Assembly (NCBI RefSeq): GCF_024498255.1
Contig: NZ_CP101808.1
Coordinates: 310,001 to 374,000 of the forward strand
DNA from: Mycoplasmopsis equigenitalium
GTDB lineage: Bacteria; Bacillota_I; Bacilli_A; Mycoplasmatales; Metamycoplasmataceae
Length of the DNA: 64,000 nt
Reading direction: 5' to 3'
Each line of letters begins with the position of its first letter. Position 1 is the stretch's first letter. The translations under genes were made by a program, and so were the position numbers. Below are positions 9,173 through 21,560 of this stretch, piece by piece. The notes under the pieces were generated by a model. The model was not told where the DNA came from and did no database searches. It was given only the letters and a program-made list of their open reading frames with translations.

Positions 9173-10933
9173 ATGTCAGAAAATAAGACGACAAGAAAAT
9201 TTAACTGAAAAGCATTAGTTGTCGGCCTAGTTATTCTTGCCTTATTTGTTGGTGGATGATTGCTCACTGTTGGTCTTAAAAAATGAGACTTTGCAGCAGG
9301 TACAACCTACTTTATGAAGAACATCCTTATCGACAACTTTCTAGGTGTTAATGCGATTCTAATTGGATTACTTGTACTTATTGGATATTTAGTGCTTGGT
9401 AGAAGTATTTCAGATTCCTTAATTGGTACAATTAAAGCCATTATCGGGGTACTTGTCCTATCAATTGGTTCAGGTGTCCTAATTAATATGGCGAAACCAA
9501 TCTTCGTGGGGATTAGTAAACTAGGTTCAAACGTTACCCCACTTGACCCATACATGGGATGAGTTTCGGGAGAAACATTCCTTAAAGGGATTGATGGTGC
9601 ATTCGTGTCATGAATCTCATTTGCTCTTCTAATTGGTTTTGCAATTAACATTATTTTAGTTGCTCTTAGAAGATGAACAAACGTGCACTCACTTATGATT
9701 ACAGGTCACGTTATGTTCCAACAATCAGCACTTGTAGTAACCACAGTATTCTTTACAATGTTTAGTGGTGCACAATTCTTAACAAGCGCAAAATTACCTA
9801 CAGCAGCCGCACAAGCCGGAGTTGTTATTCTTTCAGGATTAATTCTTGGTGCTTACTGAGCTGTTGCATCAACTGCAACTATTAAAGGTAGTGATATTGT
9901 AACTGAAGATGCTGGTTTTGCTGTTGGTCACCAACAAATGATTGGGGCAGCAGTTGCTTACGGTGTAGGTAAATTCTTTGGTAAAAAAGAAGATTCAGCT
10001 GAAACCAAAAAACTATCAAACAAAATTAAGGTTTTTGAAGATAACATCTTTACTCAATCAGTAATCATTCTTATCTTATTCTTAATTTTAGTGCTAATTT
10101 TACAATTCGCACCACTTCCAAATTCTGTTACTGCTGAAAAGGTTAGATTTTCAATTAATAACGTTGTACTAAATAGTAAAGAATATGGTACATGAAATGT
10201 TGCTGGTGGAGCATTTTGATTAACAAACTTGGTTCTTGGATCACTTAAAGTTGTTGGTTCAATCCTTGTTATTCAAATGGGTGTTCGTATGTTCGTTACA
10301 GAATTACAACAATCATTCCAAGGAATTAGTGAAAAATTAGTTCCTGGTGCTGTGGTTGCTGTTGACTGTGCTGCAACATATGGTTTCTCACCTAACTCAG
10401 TAACTTATGGTTTCGTGTCAGGTACTATTGCGCAATTTGCTGCAATGGGACTTGTACTTGGGTTATCATTTGCACCTTTAGGTGACTTCAAATTGGTAAC
10501 TCCAATTCCATTATTTATTACTTTATTCTTTAACTCGGGTACACTTGGTGTATTTGCTAACGCTTCAGGTGGTTTCAAAGCATCATTAATTGTTCCTGCA
10601 ATCTTTGGTTTTGTTGAAATTCTAGTAGTTGCATTTGGTCTTTCAATTCTTCAAACATACGGTGGTAATAACGCAGGATGAGCAAGTCCATATGCAACCG
10701 GTTATAATGGTATGTTTGACTGAACATTAGTATGAGGTCTTCTATTAATTATTGCTTCATACAATATGTATGTGTCATTTATTGTCTTCTCGTTAGTGCC
10801 TGTACTCCTTATTTTATCAGCACAAATCGTTGACTCAAACAGACAAGAAAAAGCTACATTCTTCCAAAAACTATTCAGAATTAAACCAAACTTAAGAGAA
10901 GAAGCTAAAGCCGAAGCGGTCGCAGCGGAATAA
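9173..10933 (+). CDS. ulaA: Ascorbate-type PTS permease, EIIC (UlaA/SgaT)
   Basis: This 586-residue multi-span membrane transporter of the SgaT/UlaA family moves L-ascorbate or a related acid sugar across the membrane while EIIB phosphorylates it. About a dozen hydrophobic segments are visible. A family-typical hydrophilic insert (residues about 265-285, GKKEDSAETKKLS) lies between the halves, and TDAG-type loops and GHVMFQQSALVV are recognisable. It has a charged cytoplasmic tail and many in-frame TGA Trp codons. The protein is longer than E. coli UlaA (465 residues), mainly in the central and C-terminal regions. EIIB and EIIA follow as separate genes. Confidence 0.93.
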
Positions 10934-10952
10934 TCTAAAAAAATAACTTAAA

Positions 10953-10976
10953 ATAAAAACGGGCATCCGTTTTTAT
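10953..10976 (+). terminator. Hairpin between ulaA and ulaB
   Basis: A perfect 10-bp stem ATAAAAACGG / CCGTTTTTAT with a GCAT loop, 19 bases after the ulaA stop. Because ulaB and the following genes appear to belong to the same operon, this is more likely a partial terminator or mRNA processing/stability hairpin than a complete stop. Confidence 0.6.
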
Positions 10977-11009
10977 TTCTTATGTGTCAATTATTCAAAG
11001 GAGATTAAA

Positions 11010-11294
11010 ATGAAAATTCTATGTCTATGTGGTTCAGGAATGGGAACCAGTATGATTATTAAAGTTAAAGTAACCAACGCCATGAAAGAACTAGGAATTG
11101 CTGGTAGCGTTGAAGCGATGGGATTAGGCCAAGGAAAAGGTCTTATCAACGCTGTTGATGTTGTGTTATGTACTCAAAACTTCTTAAGTGAAGTATCAAA
11201 AGGTAAAGCATTAGCTTATGGTTTAAAAAACATTATGAATGCTGAAGAAATTAAAGCGGCATTGGCTGATGCACAAAGTAAAGGAATCAAATAA
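11010..11294 (+). CDS. ulaB: Ascorbate-type PTS EIIB component
   Basis: This 94-residue EIIB carries the phosphocysteine loop near its N-terminus (LCLCGSGMGTSMI). It takes phosphate from EIIA and gives it to the incoming sugar held by UlaA. Length and motif fit the lactose/ascorbate IIB fold. A good AAAGGAGA ribosome site precedes it. The TAA stop is followed at once by the ATG of the EIIA gene. Confidence 0.93.
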   Translation: MKILCLCGSGMGTSMIIKVKVTNAMKELGIAGSVEAMGLGQGKGLINAVDVVLCTQNFLSEVSKGKALAYGLKNIMNAEEIKAALADAQSKGIK

Positions 11295-11780
11295 ATGAGC
11301 CAAAAGTTAAATTTACTTGACAATTTAGTATTAAACGATTCAATCATTTGTCATTACGATGCCAAAGATTGAAAAGATGCTATTCATAAAGCTCTTGAAC
11401 CACTTGTTGATAAAAAAATTATTAACTGAAAATACTACGATGCTATTTTAGAATCAACAAAAAAACACGGGCCTTATTACATTATTACTGAAGGTCTTGC
11501 AATGCCTCATGCCAGTGCAACTACTGATTCAGTGTTTGGTAATGGTTTTTCACTATTAACCTTAACTAAACCTGTTGCTTTTGAAAATGATGAACGTCGT
11601 GTCAGCATTTTGGTTGCGCTTGCCGCTAAAGACGGTGAAACCCACACCGCTGTAGCGATTCCTCAAATCATTGCCGTTTTTGAAAACGAAGAAAACATTA
11701 AAAAAATTGCTGATGCTAAATCAAAACAAGAAATTATTGATATCATCAAGGCAATTGACTATACAAAATATTTAAGTTAG
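11295..11780 (+). CDS. ulaC: Ascorbate-type PTS EIIA component
   Basis: This 161-residue EIIA of the fructose/mannitol fold is phosphorylated by HPr on the His of GLAMPHAS (about residue 72). Flanking sequence ITEGLAMPHAS and LVALAAKDGETH are family-typical. It begins at ATG 11295 directly after the ulaB stop. Two in-frame TGA codons near the N-terminus encode Trp, which makes the gene look truncated in the standard code. Confidence 0.92.
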
Positions 11781-11787
11781 GAGAAAG

Positions 11788-12441
11788 ATGAAACCAATGT
11801 TACAAATTGCGCTTGACAATTTAACAATTGAAGATGCGATTGCAAGTGCAAAAAAAGTAGAAAAATATATTGATGTAATTGAAGTTGGAACTATTTTAAT
11901 TGCTAGCGAAGGTAAAAAAGCAGTTAAAGCATTAAGAGAAGCCTTCCCAAGTAAAATTATTGTCGCTGATGGTAAAATTGCCGACGCTGGTAAAGTGTTT
12001 GGTAAGATGTTCTTTGAAAACGGAGCAGATTTTACTACCTGTATTTGTGCCGCAGAAGTTCCAACCATTTCAGAAACAATGAAAATTGCTAAAGAATATG
12101 GTCAAGATAAAGAAGTACAAATTGAATTAACCAGCAATTTTACTTGAGACCAAGTAAAAGCATGAAAAGAAGCTGGTGTGCCACAAGTTGTTTGACACCG
12201 TTCACGTGACTCGCAAGCTAGTGGTGTTAAATGAGGACAAAAAGATATCGATGCTGTAAGTCGTTTGGCCAAAGATGGTTTTAAAGTAACTATTACTGGT
12301 GGTGTTGAACTTGAAGATATTAAATTATTCAAAGATATTCCTGTTTTTATCTTTATCGCTGGCCGTGCTTTAAGAGATGCTGCTAATCCAGAAAAAGCCG
12401 CTAAGGAATTCAAGGATGAATTTGCAAAATACTGAAAATAG
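11788..12441 (+). CDS. ulaD: 3-keto-L-gulonate-6-phosphate decarboxylase
   Basis: This 217-residue member of the orotidine-phosphate decarboxylase superfamily makes L-xylulose-5-phosphate from 3-keto-L-gulonate-6-phosphate. Seen are the N-terminal ALDNLTIEDAI, EVGTILIASEG, and the catalytic D-x-K-x-x-D motif in VADGKIADAG. The C-terminal phosphate-binding stretch (TGGVELEDI ... IAGRAL) is also there. TGA encodes Trp five times. Its last 26 bases overlap ulaE, so the two are translationally coupled. Confidence 0.92.
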
Positions 12442-13294
12442 ATTAGTTGGTATTTACGAAAAGGGAATCAACAATAAATGAAGTCTTGAAGATAAAATCA
12501 AAATTGCTAAAGCAGCAGGTTTTGATTTTATGGAGTTTTCAGTTGATGAAACCGATGAGCGTTTAGCGCGGCTAGACTGAAGCGACGCACAAATTAAAGA
12601 AGTGCAAAAATTGTTAATTAAGCACGAATTTAATTTTAATTCGATGACTTTAAGTGGACACCGTAAATATCCATTTGGTTCAAAAGATGCTAAAATTCGT
12701 CAAAAAGCCTATGAAATTATGGAAAAGGCGATCATTTTAGCAAAAAAATTAGGAATTAGAACCGTTCAGCTAGCAGGTTATGATGTTTATTATGAACCAA
12801 GCGATCAAGAAACGATTGATAATTTTATCGTTGGAATCAAATGAGCAACTCGTTTGGCGCAAAAACATTCAGTGATGTTAGCGTTCGAGATTATGGATAC
12901 ACCATTTATGGGACTTAATTCGCGGGCAATGAAGTTTGTTAAAATTGTTGATTCGCCATTTTTACAAATTTACCCTGACTTAGGAAATATTTTCCAATGA
13001 GCTAAAAAAGAAGATTTATATCACGAATTTGATTTAGCTAAAAACCACATTGTTGCTTTTCACTTTAAAGATACAGTTCCAGGCAAGTTCCGTGATACCC
13101 CATTTGGGACCGGAAGTGTTGATTTTCCTTATCTTTTAACAATTTTAAAAGACTTAGAATTAAATCAACCAATTATGATTGAAATGTGATCGTTAAATGA
13201 TAAAAACGAAACCAAAGCCGCATCGATTAAATATATTAAAGATGCCAAAGATTTTTATGAAGCACAATGAGCTAAAGTGAAAGGTGATAATTAA
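12416..13294 (+). CDS. ulaE: L-xylulose-5-phosphate 3-epimerase
   Basis: This 292-residue xylose-isomerase-like TIM barrel converts L-xylulose-5-phosphate to L-ribulose-5-phosphate. The start [17 protein letters not shown] and the middle [17 protein letters not shown] are typical of UlaE/SgaU. Acidic and His ligands are recognisable in AFEIMDT, YPDLGNI, AFHFKDT and MIEMWS. The ATG lies inside the end of ulaD and the stop overlaps the ulaF start by one base. Several TGA codons are Trp. Confidence 0.92.
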
Positions 13295-14025
13295 TGCTTG
13301 ATAAGTCATATAAAAAAGAAATTATAGAACTTAAAAATGAAGTTTATGCAGCAAATATGTTGCTTGTAAAATACAATCTTGTAATTCACACCTGAGGAAA
13401 CGTTTCAGGAATTACTAAAGATCGTAAATATATGGTGATTAAACCTAGTGGTGTTTCATATGAAACACTTAAACCCGAAGATATGGTTGTCACCGATCTT
13501 GAAAACAATGTTGTTGAAGGTAAATATAATCCTTCAAGCGACACACCAACACATACTCTTTTATATAAAAACAATCCCCACATTCAAGCGATTGTGCACA
13601 CACATAGCCCAAACGCTGTTGCGTTTGCGCAAGCTGGTAAGGATATTCCTTGCTTAGGTACCACCCATGCAGATAATTTCTATGGTCCAGTACCTTGCGC
13701 TCGTTCTTTAACCAAAGCAGAGATTGATGGTGTGTATGAACACAATACAGGTTTAGTAATTCTTGAAGAAATTGCTAGACGTGGCATCGACCCAAAAGCC
13801 TGCAGTGCAATTTTAGTTAAAGAACATGGTCCATTTGCCTGAAGTTACAATAATCCAAAACACGCTGTCGATACTGCATTAACCCTAGAAGAAGTGGCTA
13901 AAATGGCGATAAAAACATTTATCGTTTATAATAATAATGCAACAAGTGCGCAAGACGCACTTATTAAAAAACACTACGACAGAAAACACGGAGAAAAGGC
14001 ATATTATGGACAAAAAACTAAGTAA
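13294..14025 (+). CDS. ulaF: L-ribulose-5-phosphate 4-epimerase
   Basis: This 243-residue class II aldolase-family epimerase gives D-xylulose-5-phosphate, the exit of the pathway into pentose-phosphate or phosphoketolase metabolism. Seen are TWGNVSGI, KPSGVSY and SDTPTHTLLYKN. The zinc-binding IVHTHSP and the C-terminal HYDRKHGEKAYYGQ, diagnostic of AraD/UlaF, are also present. It begins at the last base of the ulaE stop and overlaps the following phosphatase gene by 20 bases. Confidence 0.94.
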
Positions 14026-14854
14026 TTTTGAATATTTTGTTTTTGATTTAGACGGCACTTTATATACACCAGATAAGCGTGTTAGTCCAAAAACAGTTAA
14101 AACGTTAAATGATTTACGGGCTAAAGGCAAAAAGATTGTTATTGCTACTGGACGTCCATTTTATCGTAACTATGAGCTTATTGATCAACTAAAATTAACA
14201 TCGTCAATGATTTCATCAAATGGCTCATTAGTTTATGATATCGATAACAAAAAAGTTGAGTATATCGATACTATTAGTACAAAAACAGGATTTGAAATTT
14301 CGAGTTATCTTGAAGCAAATCAAATAAATCATTTAGTTTATACTAGCGATACAATGATCGTGGCACAATACTCGCCATCTGAATTTTGTAACCGAATCGT
14401 TTTACCCTTTATTGACAAAAACTATAAATATCCATTTAAGAATATTGTTACTCATGATTTTACAAAAATGATTAACGATTTTCAAATTGTTAAGTATTTG
14501 ATTTTATTAGAAGATACTAACAAAGAAAAGATTGAAAAACTAAACAAATTAATCACTAAATTTGATGATATTTACGGAATTAATTCTCAAAGAGATGTTC
14601 TTGATATTATGCCTAAAAATGCATCAAAAGGTCATGCGTTAGCGGCATTTATTAAAAATCATAACATTGATAAAAATAAAGTAATTGCTTTTGGTGACGC
14701 TGATAATGATTTGTCAATGCAAGAAGCAGCGGGATATTTTGTAGCCATGGGAAATGCCAACGAACGGGTTAAAGCGAATGCAAACTTCGTTACAAAAAGT
14801 AATACAGAAGATGGTATTAGTTACTTTGTTGATTTATTAGGCAAAAATGAGTAG
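14006..14854 (+). CDS. Cof-type HAD phosphatase
   Basis: This 282-residue HAD hydrolase of the Cof/YidA group has motif I FDLDGTLY (nucleophile Asp), motif II region IATGRPF, a conserved Lys in NASKGHAL and motif IV FGDADNDLSM. It probably dephosphorylates sugar phosphates and, from its position after ulaF, may act on an overflow product of this pathway. The exact substrate is unknown. ATG 14006 follows GGAGAAAAGG and lies within the end of ulaF. Confidence 0.88.
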   Translation: MDKKLSNFEYFVFDLDGTLYTPDKRVSPKTVKTLNDLRAKGKKIVIATGRPFYRNYELIDQLKLTSSMISSNGSLVYDIDNKKVEYIDTISTKTGFEISSYLEANQINHLVYTSDTMIVAQYSPSEFCNRIVLPFIDKNYKYPFKNIVTHDFTKMINDFQIVKYLILLEDTNKEKIEKLNKLITKFDDIYGINSQRDVLDIMPKNASKGHALAAFIKNHNIDKNKVIAFGDADNDLSMQEAAGYFVAMGNANERVKANANFVTKSNTEDGISYFVDLLGKNE

Positions 14855-15311
14855 TAGTCTTAATAATTTACGCATTAACTATGTTGATGGTCGTTATTGG
14901 ATTGTCCCTAGTATTTTTACTTTTAGTCGTCGTAAATGAGCATCATTTCCATTTAAAAATTTAGATTTATTGTTTGAAAAACTAGATTTAAATATTATGC
15001 CTACCGCCTTTAATTTTAATGGCGATAAAACATTTAAACATTTTAATGATATTCAAAAAAAACTTGGTTATTTGATAAAACTAGAAAACCAAAATTTCAG
15101 TGAAAAATCAACAATTTTATTGAAAATATTCGAAAATTTGTTTATTAAATTAGATGAAAAAAGCATTAAATTAATTCGAAGCGGCCGGATCTTCGGCTGT
15201 CCAAAACATTACTTTGAACATCTTTTAATAACAGAGAAAGTAACACCAGAAGAGAAGCTAATTTTAACTTGACGGAAAAATTATTTTATTATCAATAAGG
15301 AAGCAATTTAA
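14847..15311 (+). CDS. Protein of unknown function in the ula operon
   Basis: This 154-residue protein resembles nothing I recognise. It is mostly hydrophilic, rich in Lys, Phe and Asn, with no signal peptide or membrane segment. It overlaps the preceding phosphatase gene by 8 bases and ends one base before the RpiR regulator start, so it is clearly part of the operon. It contains TGA-encoded Trp (14937-14939 and 15270-15272) and one TGG. Without table 4 only the internal part from 14970 would be seen as an ORF. Confidence 0.75.
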
Positions 15312-15312
15312 C

Positions 15313-16122
15313 ATGAAATTCTTTGTTAACGAAGTAGAGAAATTAACAAACACCGAACGCAAAGCGCTAGAATATATTAACAATTATCCTGATGTTTTTG
15401 CGTCTAGTTCGATTGAAGAGTGTGCTAATAATAGTAAAACATCGACCGGTGTCTTAACTAGACTCTATAAAAAATTAGATTTTACTTCTTTTAAAGATTT
15501 ACAATTTTACATTAAACACCGTTTATTATCAACGGAAAACATATATGTTAAAAACGAAATCTTTGAAAAAATTTCCAAAAGTTATATTCATGCTATCAAT
15601 TCTACAAACAATTTAATCGATCCAGATATTTTAGACTATGTAACCAAAGCCATTTTATCTTCTAATAATGTGCTAGTCTTTGGAACTGGATCAAGTAGTG
15701 TGGCCGCAAGAGAATTATCGCTTAATTTACAAAAAATCAACGTTGGTTCTTACTTTGATACTGACTATCACGCGGTGCTTTTGTGGCTCGGGAATTATAT
15801 TTTTAAAAACAATAAAAAACCTTTTGTCATTTTACTTTCTAAAGCTGCTAAAACTAGAGAATTCAATCACTTATTAAAAGTGGTGACTGATAATGAGGTG
15901 CCACATCTAATTATTACTGCCAATCGTTTAATTAAAAATAAATATAAATACTCCATTTTACATGAAATTACTGAACGCGAACTTGGCTTTACCTCCCTTA
16001 GTGCAAAAATTGTTCAACATTACATTTGCGATGTGATTCTTGGCAGCGTGATTGAAAACTTACCAAATAAAAATAATATTACGCAATGAAACAAGTTAAT
16101 TAAAGACTGAAATGAGTCTTAG
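15313..16122 (+). CDS. RpiR-family transcriptional regulator (HTH plus SIS domain)
   Basis: This 269-residue regulator has an N-terminal HTH of the RpiR type (LTNTERKALEYI ... CANNSKTSTGVLTRLYKKLDFTSFKDL, about residues 10-75). The C-terminal SIS sugar-phosphate domain includes VLVFGTGSSSVAARELSLNL near residue 120. As last gene of the ula operon it probably senses a pathway sugar phosphate and controls the operon, perhaps at the inverted repeat 8013-8038. That link is inference. The last residues include two TGA-encoded Trp. Confidence 0.88.
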
Positions 16123-16128
16123 AATGAA

Positions 16129-16159
16129 AAAAAGTTGAAGAACAAAGCTTCAACTTTTT
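16129..16159 (+). terminator. Intrinsic terminator of the ula operon
   Basis: A 12-bp perfect stem AAAAAGTTGAAG / CTTCAACTTTTT with a 7-base loop, just after the RpiR stop. Confidence 0.88.
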
Positions 16160-16164
16160 GTTTT

Positions 16165-16193
16165 AAAAAAATGCTGTGATGGTCAGCATTTTT
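16165..16193 (-). terminator. Terminator for the minus-strand tRNA genes
   Basis: A 12-bp stem AAAAAAATGCTG / CAGCATTTTTTT. Read on the minus strand it ends in a T run about 17 bases beyond the tRNA 3' end. Confidence 0.8.
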
Positions 16194-16209
16194 TTGATCA
16201 AATATGATA

Positions 16210-16294
16210 TGGTGCCCAGAACAGGACTTGAACCTGCACGGATTGCTCCACTAGATCCTTAGTCTAGCGTGTCTGCCAATTCCACCATCTAGGC
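16210..16294 (-). tRNA. tRNA-Leu (anticodon AAG)
   Basis: This 85-nt class II tRNA has an encoded CCA. The acceptor stem GCCTAGA pairs with TCTGGGC. The anticodon stem CTAGA / TCTAG encloses loop CTAAGGA, so the anticodon is AAG (reads CUU, and more if A34 becomes inosine). The variable arm is long, as in tRNA-Leu, and the T arm carries GGTTCAAGTC. A34 is unusual for a leucine tRNA in small-genome mycoplasmas, but G37 after G36 fits a CUN-reading leucine tRNA. Confidence 0.88.
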
Positions 16295-16295
16295 A

Positions 16296-16378
16296 TGGTG
16301 CCCGAAACAGGACTTGAACCTGCACGCCAGAGGCAAATGATTTTGAGTCATTCGTGTCTGCCATTCCACCATTCGGGC
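16296..16378 (-). tRNA. tRNA-Leu (anticodon CAA)
   Basis: This 83-nt class II tRNA has an encoded CCA. The acceptor stem GCCCGAA pairs with TTCGGGC, and anticodon stem AATGA / TCATT encloses loop CTCAAAA, giving CAA (reads UUG). It is one base upstream of tRNA-Leu(AAG) on the same strand and shares its D-arm and T-arm sequence, so the two are probably cotranscribed. Confidence 0.92.
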
Positions 16379-16416
16379 TAAGATAAGTAATAATATTTTA
16401 TAACAAAACACCTTAC

Positions 16417-19038
16417 TTACATTTTATTTTTTTTAACATTTTCATTGATCCGACGAAGGATTTCGTCGATGTCCATATTATCACTTAATTCAATAAGTTT
16501 TTTTTCAGCAATTTCAAATTGACGATCATCATCCCTGTCAACTTCTTCTTTAGATTTGCTGATTGATGTAAACATTTTATTGTTAGCATTAACAATTTGG
16601 TTTACTCAGATTGTAATCCCTTCCATTTTGGTCTCTTTTAGGTTGCGGAAGCCATCGTTTACATTTGTGAGCGGGATTTCAGTAACTAATTTTTGTTCGA
16701 TAATTTCGTTATGTTTAAGTAAGAATTTATCGGTTTTTGATACGGCGGCAACAATTTCTGGTAAATATGGTTTAGTTAATTTTTGGCTAAATAATTGTTT
16801 ACCAACATTTTTCTTGTTTGTGTAGCTAATATCTGAATACTTAATCCGTTTACCGGCAAAATCTTTGGTGAACATCAATAGCTCTTCATTTTCATTGATA
16901 CAACAAAATGATGTTAGATAGTCTTTGCTACCAATATTAAAGGCTTTAACACCTTGTGTTCTTGTTCCGTAGATTGGAATTTCGGTTTCTGAGTATTTGG
17001 CTGCAAGTCCATTTTTAGTAATAAAGATAACATCTTGTTTATTATTTGAAATTTGTGCGTTAATTACCATGTCGCCTTCTTTAATTTTCATGGCAATTAG
17101 AAAGCTATTGTATCTTGAAGTTACTAGATCTTCTAAAGCGATACGTTTGACAAGACCAGATTTAGTAGCAATAATTACATATGCATTTAAATCAAAGTCA
17201 TCAACCCCAATTACACTAACAATACTTTCATCTGATTTGTAATCAACAAATTCGGTAATGTGTACCCCTAAGTCTTTTCATTTACTTTCTTGAATTTTGT
17301 AGGCTGGAATTAGTGCATAACGCCCCAAATCAGTAAATATCAAAAGATTTGTTGTACTTTTAACTTTCATTAGCGCTAACAAGTAATCGTAAGGCTTCAA
17401 TTTATATGTTTGTAGTTCATTGCCTTTGTATGTTTTTTTCGACAACTTTTTAAGATAACCATCATTGGTTACACCAACAAAAACTTCTTCTTCTTTAACA
17501 AGGTCAATTTCGTTGTAGCTGGTTGTAAATTCTTTTTGTTCAATTTGGGTTTTCCGCGGTTCGGCAAAATCTTTTCGAATACCTTTTAAAATCTCGATTA
17601 ATCATTTATTAAAATCATCTTTATTTTGAATTAAGTTATTAAGGAAAGCGATTTTTGCTTTTAACTCATCACGTTCTTTGATGTAAAGTTCACGGTCGGT
17701 TTGACTTAATCTGTAAAGACGCATATCAGCGATTGCTGCTGATTGATTTGGTGTAAAGTTAAAGTTGCTGATTAAAGCATCGATTACCCCTTGACGTGAG
17801 TTTTCGGCGTTTCTAATCACCTTAATTACTTTGTCAAGCATTTCAGCAACTCGGATGAAACCTTCAACGATTTCAAGACGAGCGTAGAATTTTTCTAAAT
17901 CAAATTGAATGGTACGGTATTTAACATCAGTAATGTGATTAATGAATTCATCTAATAATTGTGTTAAATTAAGTACCTTTGGTGTATTGTTAACGATTGC
18001 TACATTGTTGTATGAATAGTAAACTTGTAATTCGGTTTTCGAGAGCAAGAATTTTCAAATTGTTTCTTCCGAAGCGTTTTTATCAAGTTTGATCATAATT
18101 GAAATTCCATTACGATCACTTTGATCTTTAACTTCAAGAAGTCCATCAATGCTTTGGTTTTGAATGATTGAGTCAATATCATAAACTAATTTTGATTTAA
18201 CTACGCCGTAAGGAATTTCGGTAACTTCAATGTATTTAAATTCATCTTTTTCATTGTCGATGATATGTTTCTTGCTAACAAGGATAATTCTAGCGTTTCC
18301 ACGTTCAAACGCTTTGATAATACCATCGCCACCATAGATAACACCGCCCGTTGGGAAATCGGGTCCTTGCACAAATTTACGGAGTTGGTTTAGTGTGATT
18401 GAAGGGTTTTTAATTTTGGCGATTGTTGCATCAATAATTTCGCCAAGATTGTGTGGTGGCATTTCGGTGGCATAACCAGCAGCGATTCCTCGTGTACCAT
18501 TAACTAATAAGTTTGGGATTAGTGAAGGTAAAACAACTGGCTCTTTTTCCGAGTCATCAAAGTTTGGTGCATAATTAACGCCATTTTTTTTCAAATCTTC
18601 GAGCATATGACTTGTAATTTTAGCAAGTCTTGCTTCTGTATAACGCATCGCAGCAGCAGGGTCATCATCAATACTTCCGACGTTTCCGTGCATCTCAACA
18701 AGTGGGATATTCATCTTTCAGTCTTGTGACATTCTGACCATTGCTTCGTAAATTGAGCTGTCTCCGTGTGGGTGATATTTACCAATAACATCACCAACTA
18801 CACGAGCTGATTTTTTAAATGGTTTATCGTGCGTTAAATTAAGTTCGTACATTGAGTATAAAATCCGACGTTGTACTGGTTTAAGACCATCGCGTGCATC
18901 TGGTAGAGCACGTTGTTGAATAATATATTTGGCATAACGGCCAAATTTTTCATCCATAACTTGGTCAATACTTTGGACGATAACATTTTCTTGTATTGGC
19001 TTATTTTCGGTGGTTACGTTTTTAGTATTTTTGGCCAT
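16417..19038 (-). CDS. parC: DNA topoisomerase IV subunit A
   Basis: This 873-residue DNA breakage-reunion subunit decatenates chromosomes with ParE. It has the quinolone-resistance region ([20 protein letters not shown]) and the catalytic Tyr in RYTEARL. The GyrA-type coiled coil and the C-terminal beta-propeller repeats follow. In-frame TGA encodes Trp in several places. It lies directly downstream of parE on the same strand, the usual mycoplasma order, and its start is preceded by GGAGG. Assigned ParC rather than GyrA because its partner here is the second GyrB-like gene and gyrB is elsewhere (33808). Confidence 0.93.
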
Positions 19039-19204
19039 ATTCCTCCATTTTTTATACTATTATTATACTATTAATATTTAAGTTAAAATTGATAAAATAT
19101 TTCGTGCTTAAGCAGTTAATTTCATATTCGTTTTTATTATATTTTGAACGAAAAACGCTGAATATTTATTGATTTTTAGTCATTAATGTTTTTTGAAAAT
19201 AAGG
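19039..19204 (-). promoter_or_regulatory. parE-parC spacer with candidate parC promoter
   Basis: 166 AT-rich bases with no gene. On the minus strand a TATAAT-type -10 and the GGAGG ribosome site precede parC, so parC may have its own promoter. A weak inverted repeat (CGTTTTT at 19129 and AAAAACG at 19151) is seen. Confidence 0.4.
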
Positions 19205-21160
<1,956 letters not shown>

Positions 21161-21179
21161 TTATATAAAATAAAAAGCA

Positions 21180-21560
21180 CTATATGTGCTTATTAAGTTT
21201 CTTATCTTCGAGATACCCGCTTAAAAAATTAAGTGGGATCGCAATTAAGACACAGCCAATCATGATTAAGACTCTTGCTCACATTGGTAATGGGTGACTA
21301 TATGTCAAAGCGAGCATCGCTAAGGCAAAAGGTGCTACATATACGATTGTGTTTAGATTTATTAATTTGAGTAATATGAATAGTATTTGTAGCAACAAAA
21401 TTCCAATAACTACGGCAATTGAGATATAAATACTTTTTTTTCATTGCATTACAGGTTTATTGATATCGCCCCCAAAAAAGATCCAGATTATGAACAAAGG
21501 CGTAATAACACAAATTAAATAAAACGCAAGAAAAATGTATATTTTTTGTTGATTATTCAT
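21180..21560 (-). CDS. Small multi-span membrane protein, unknown function
   Basis: This 126-residue protein has four predicted hydrophobic segments (about residues 5-27, 44-66, 69-87 and 92-114) and a charged C-terminal tail. I do not recognise a family. Its ATG overlaps the thrS stop by 8 bases (ATGAATAA), so it is translationally coupled to thrS and sits between thrS and parE. TGA encodes Trp twice and TGG once. Confidence 0.78.
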
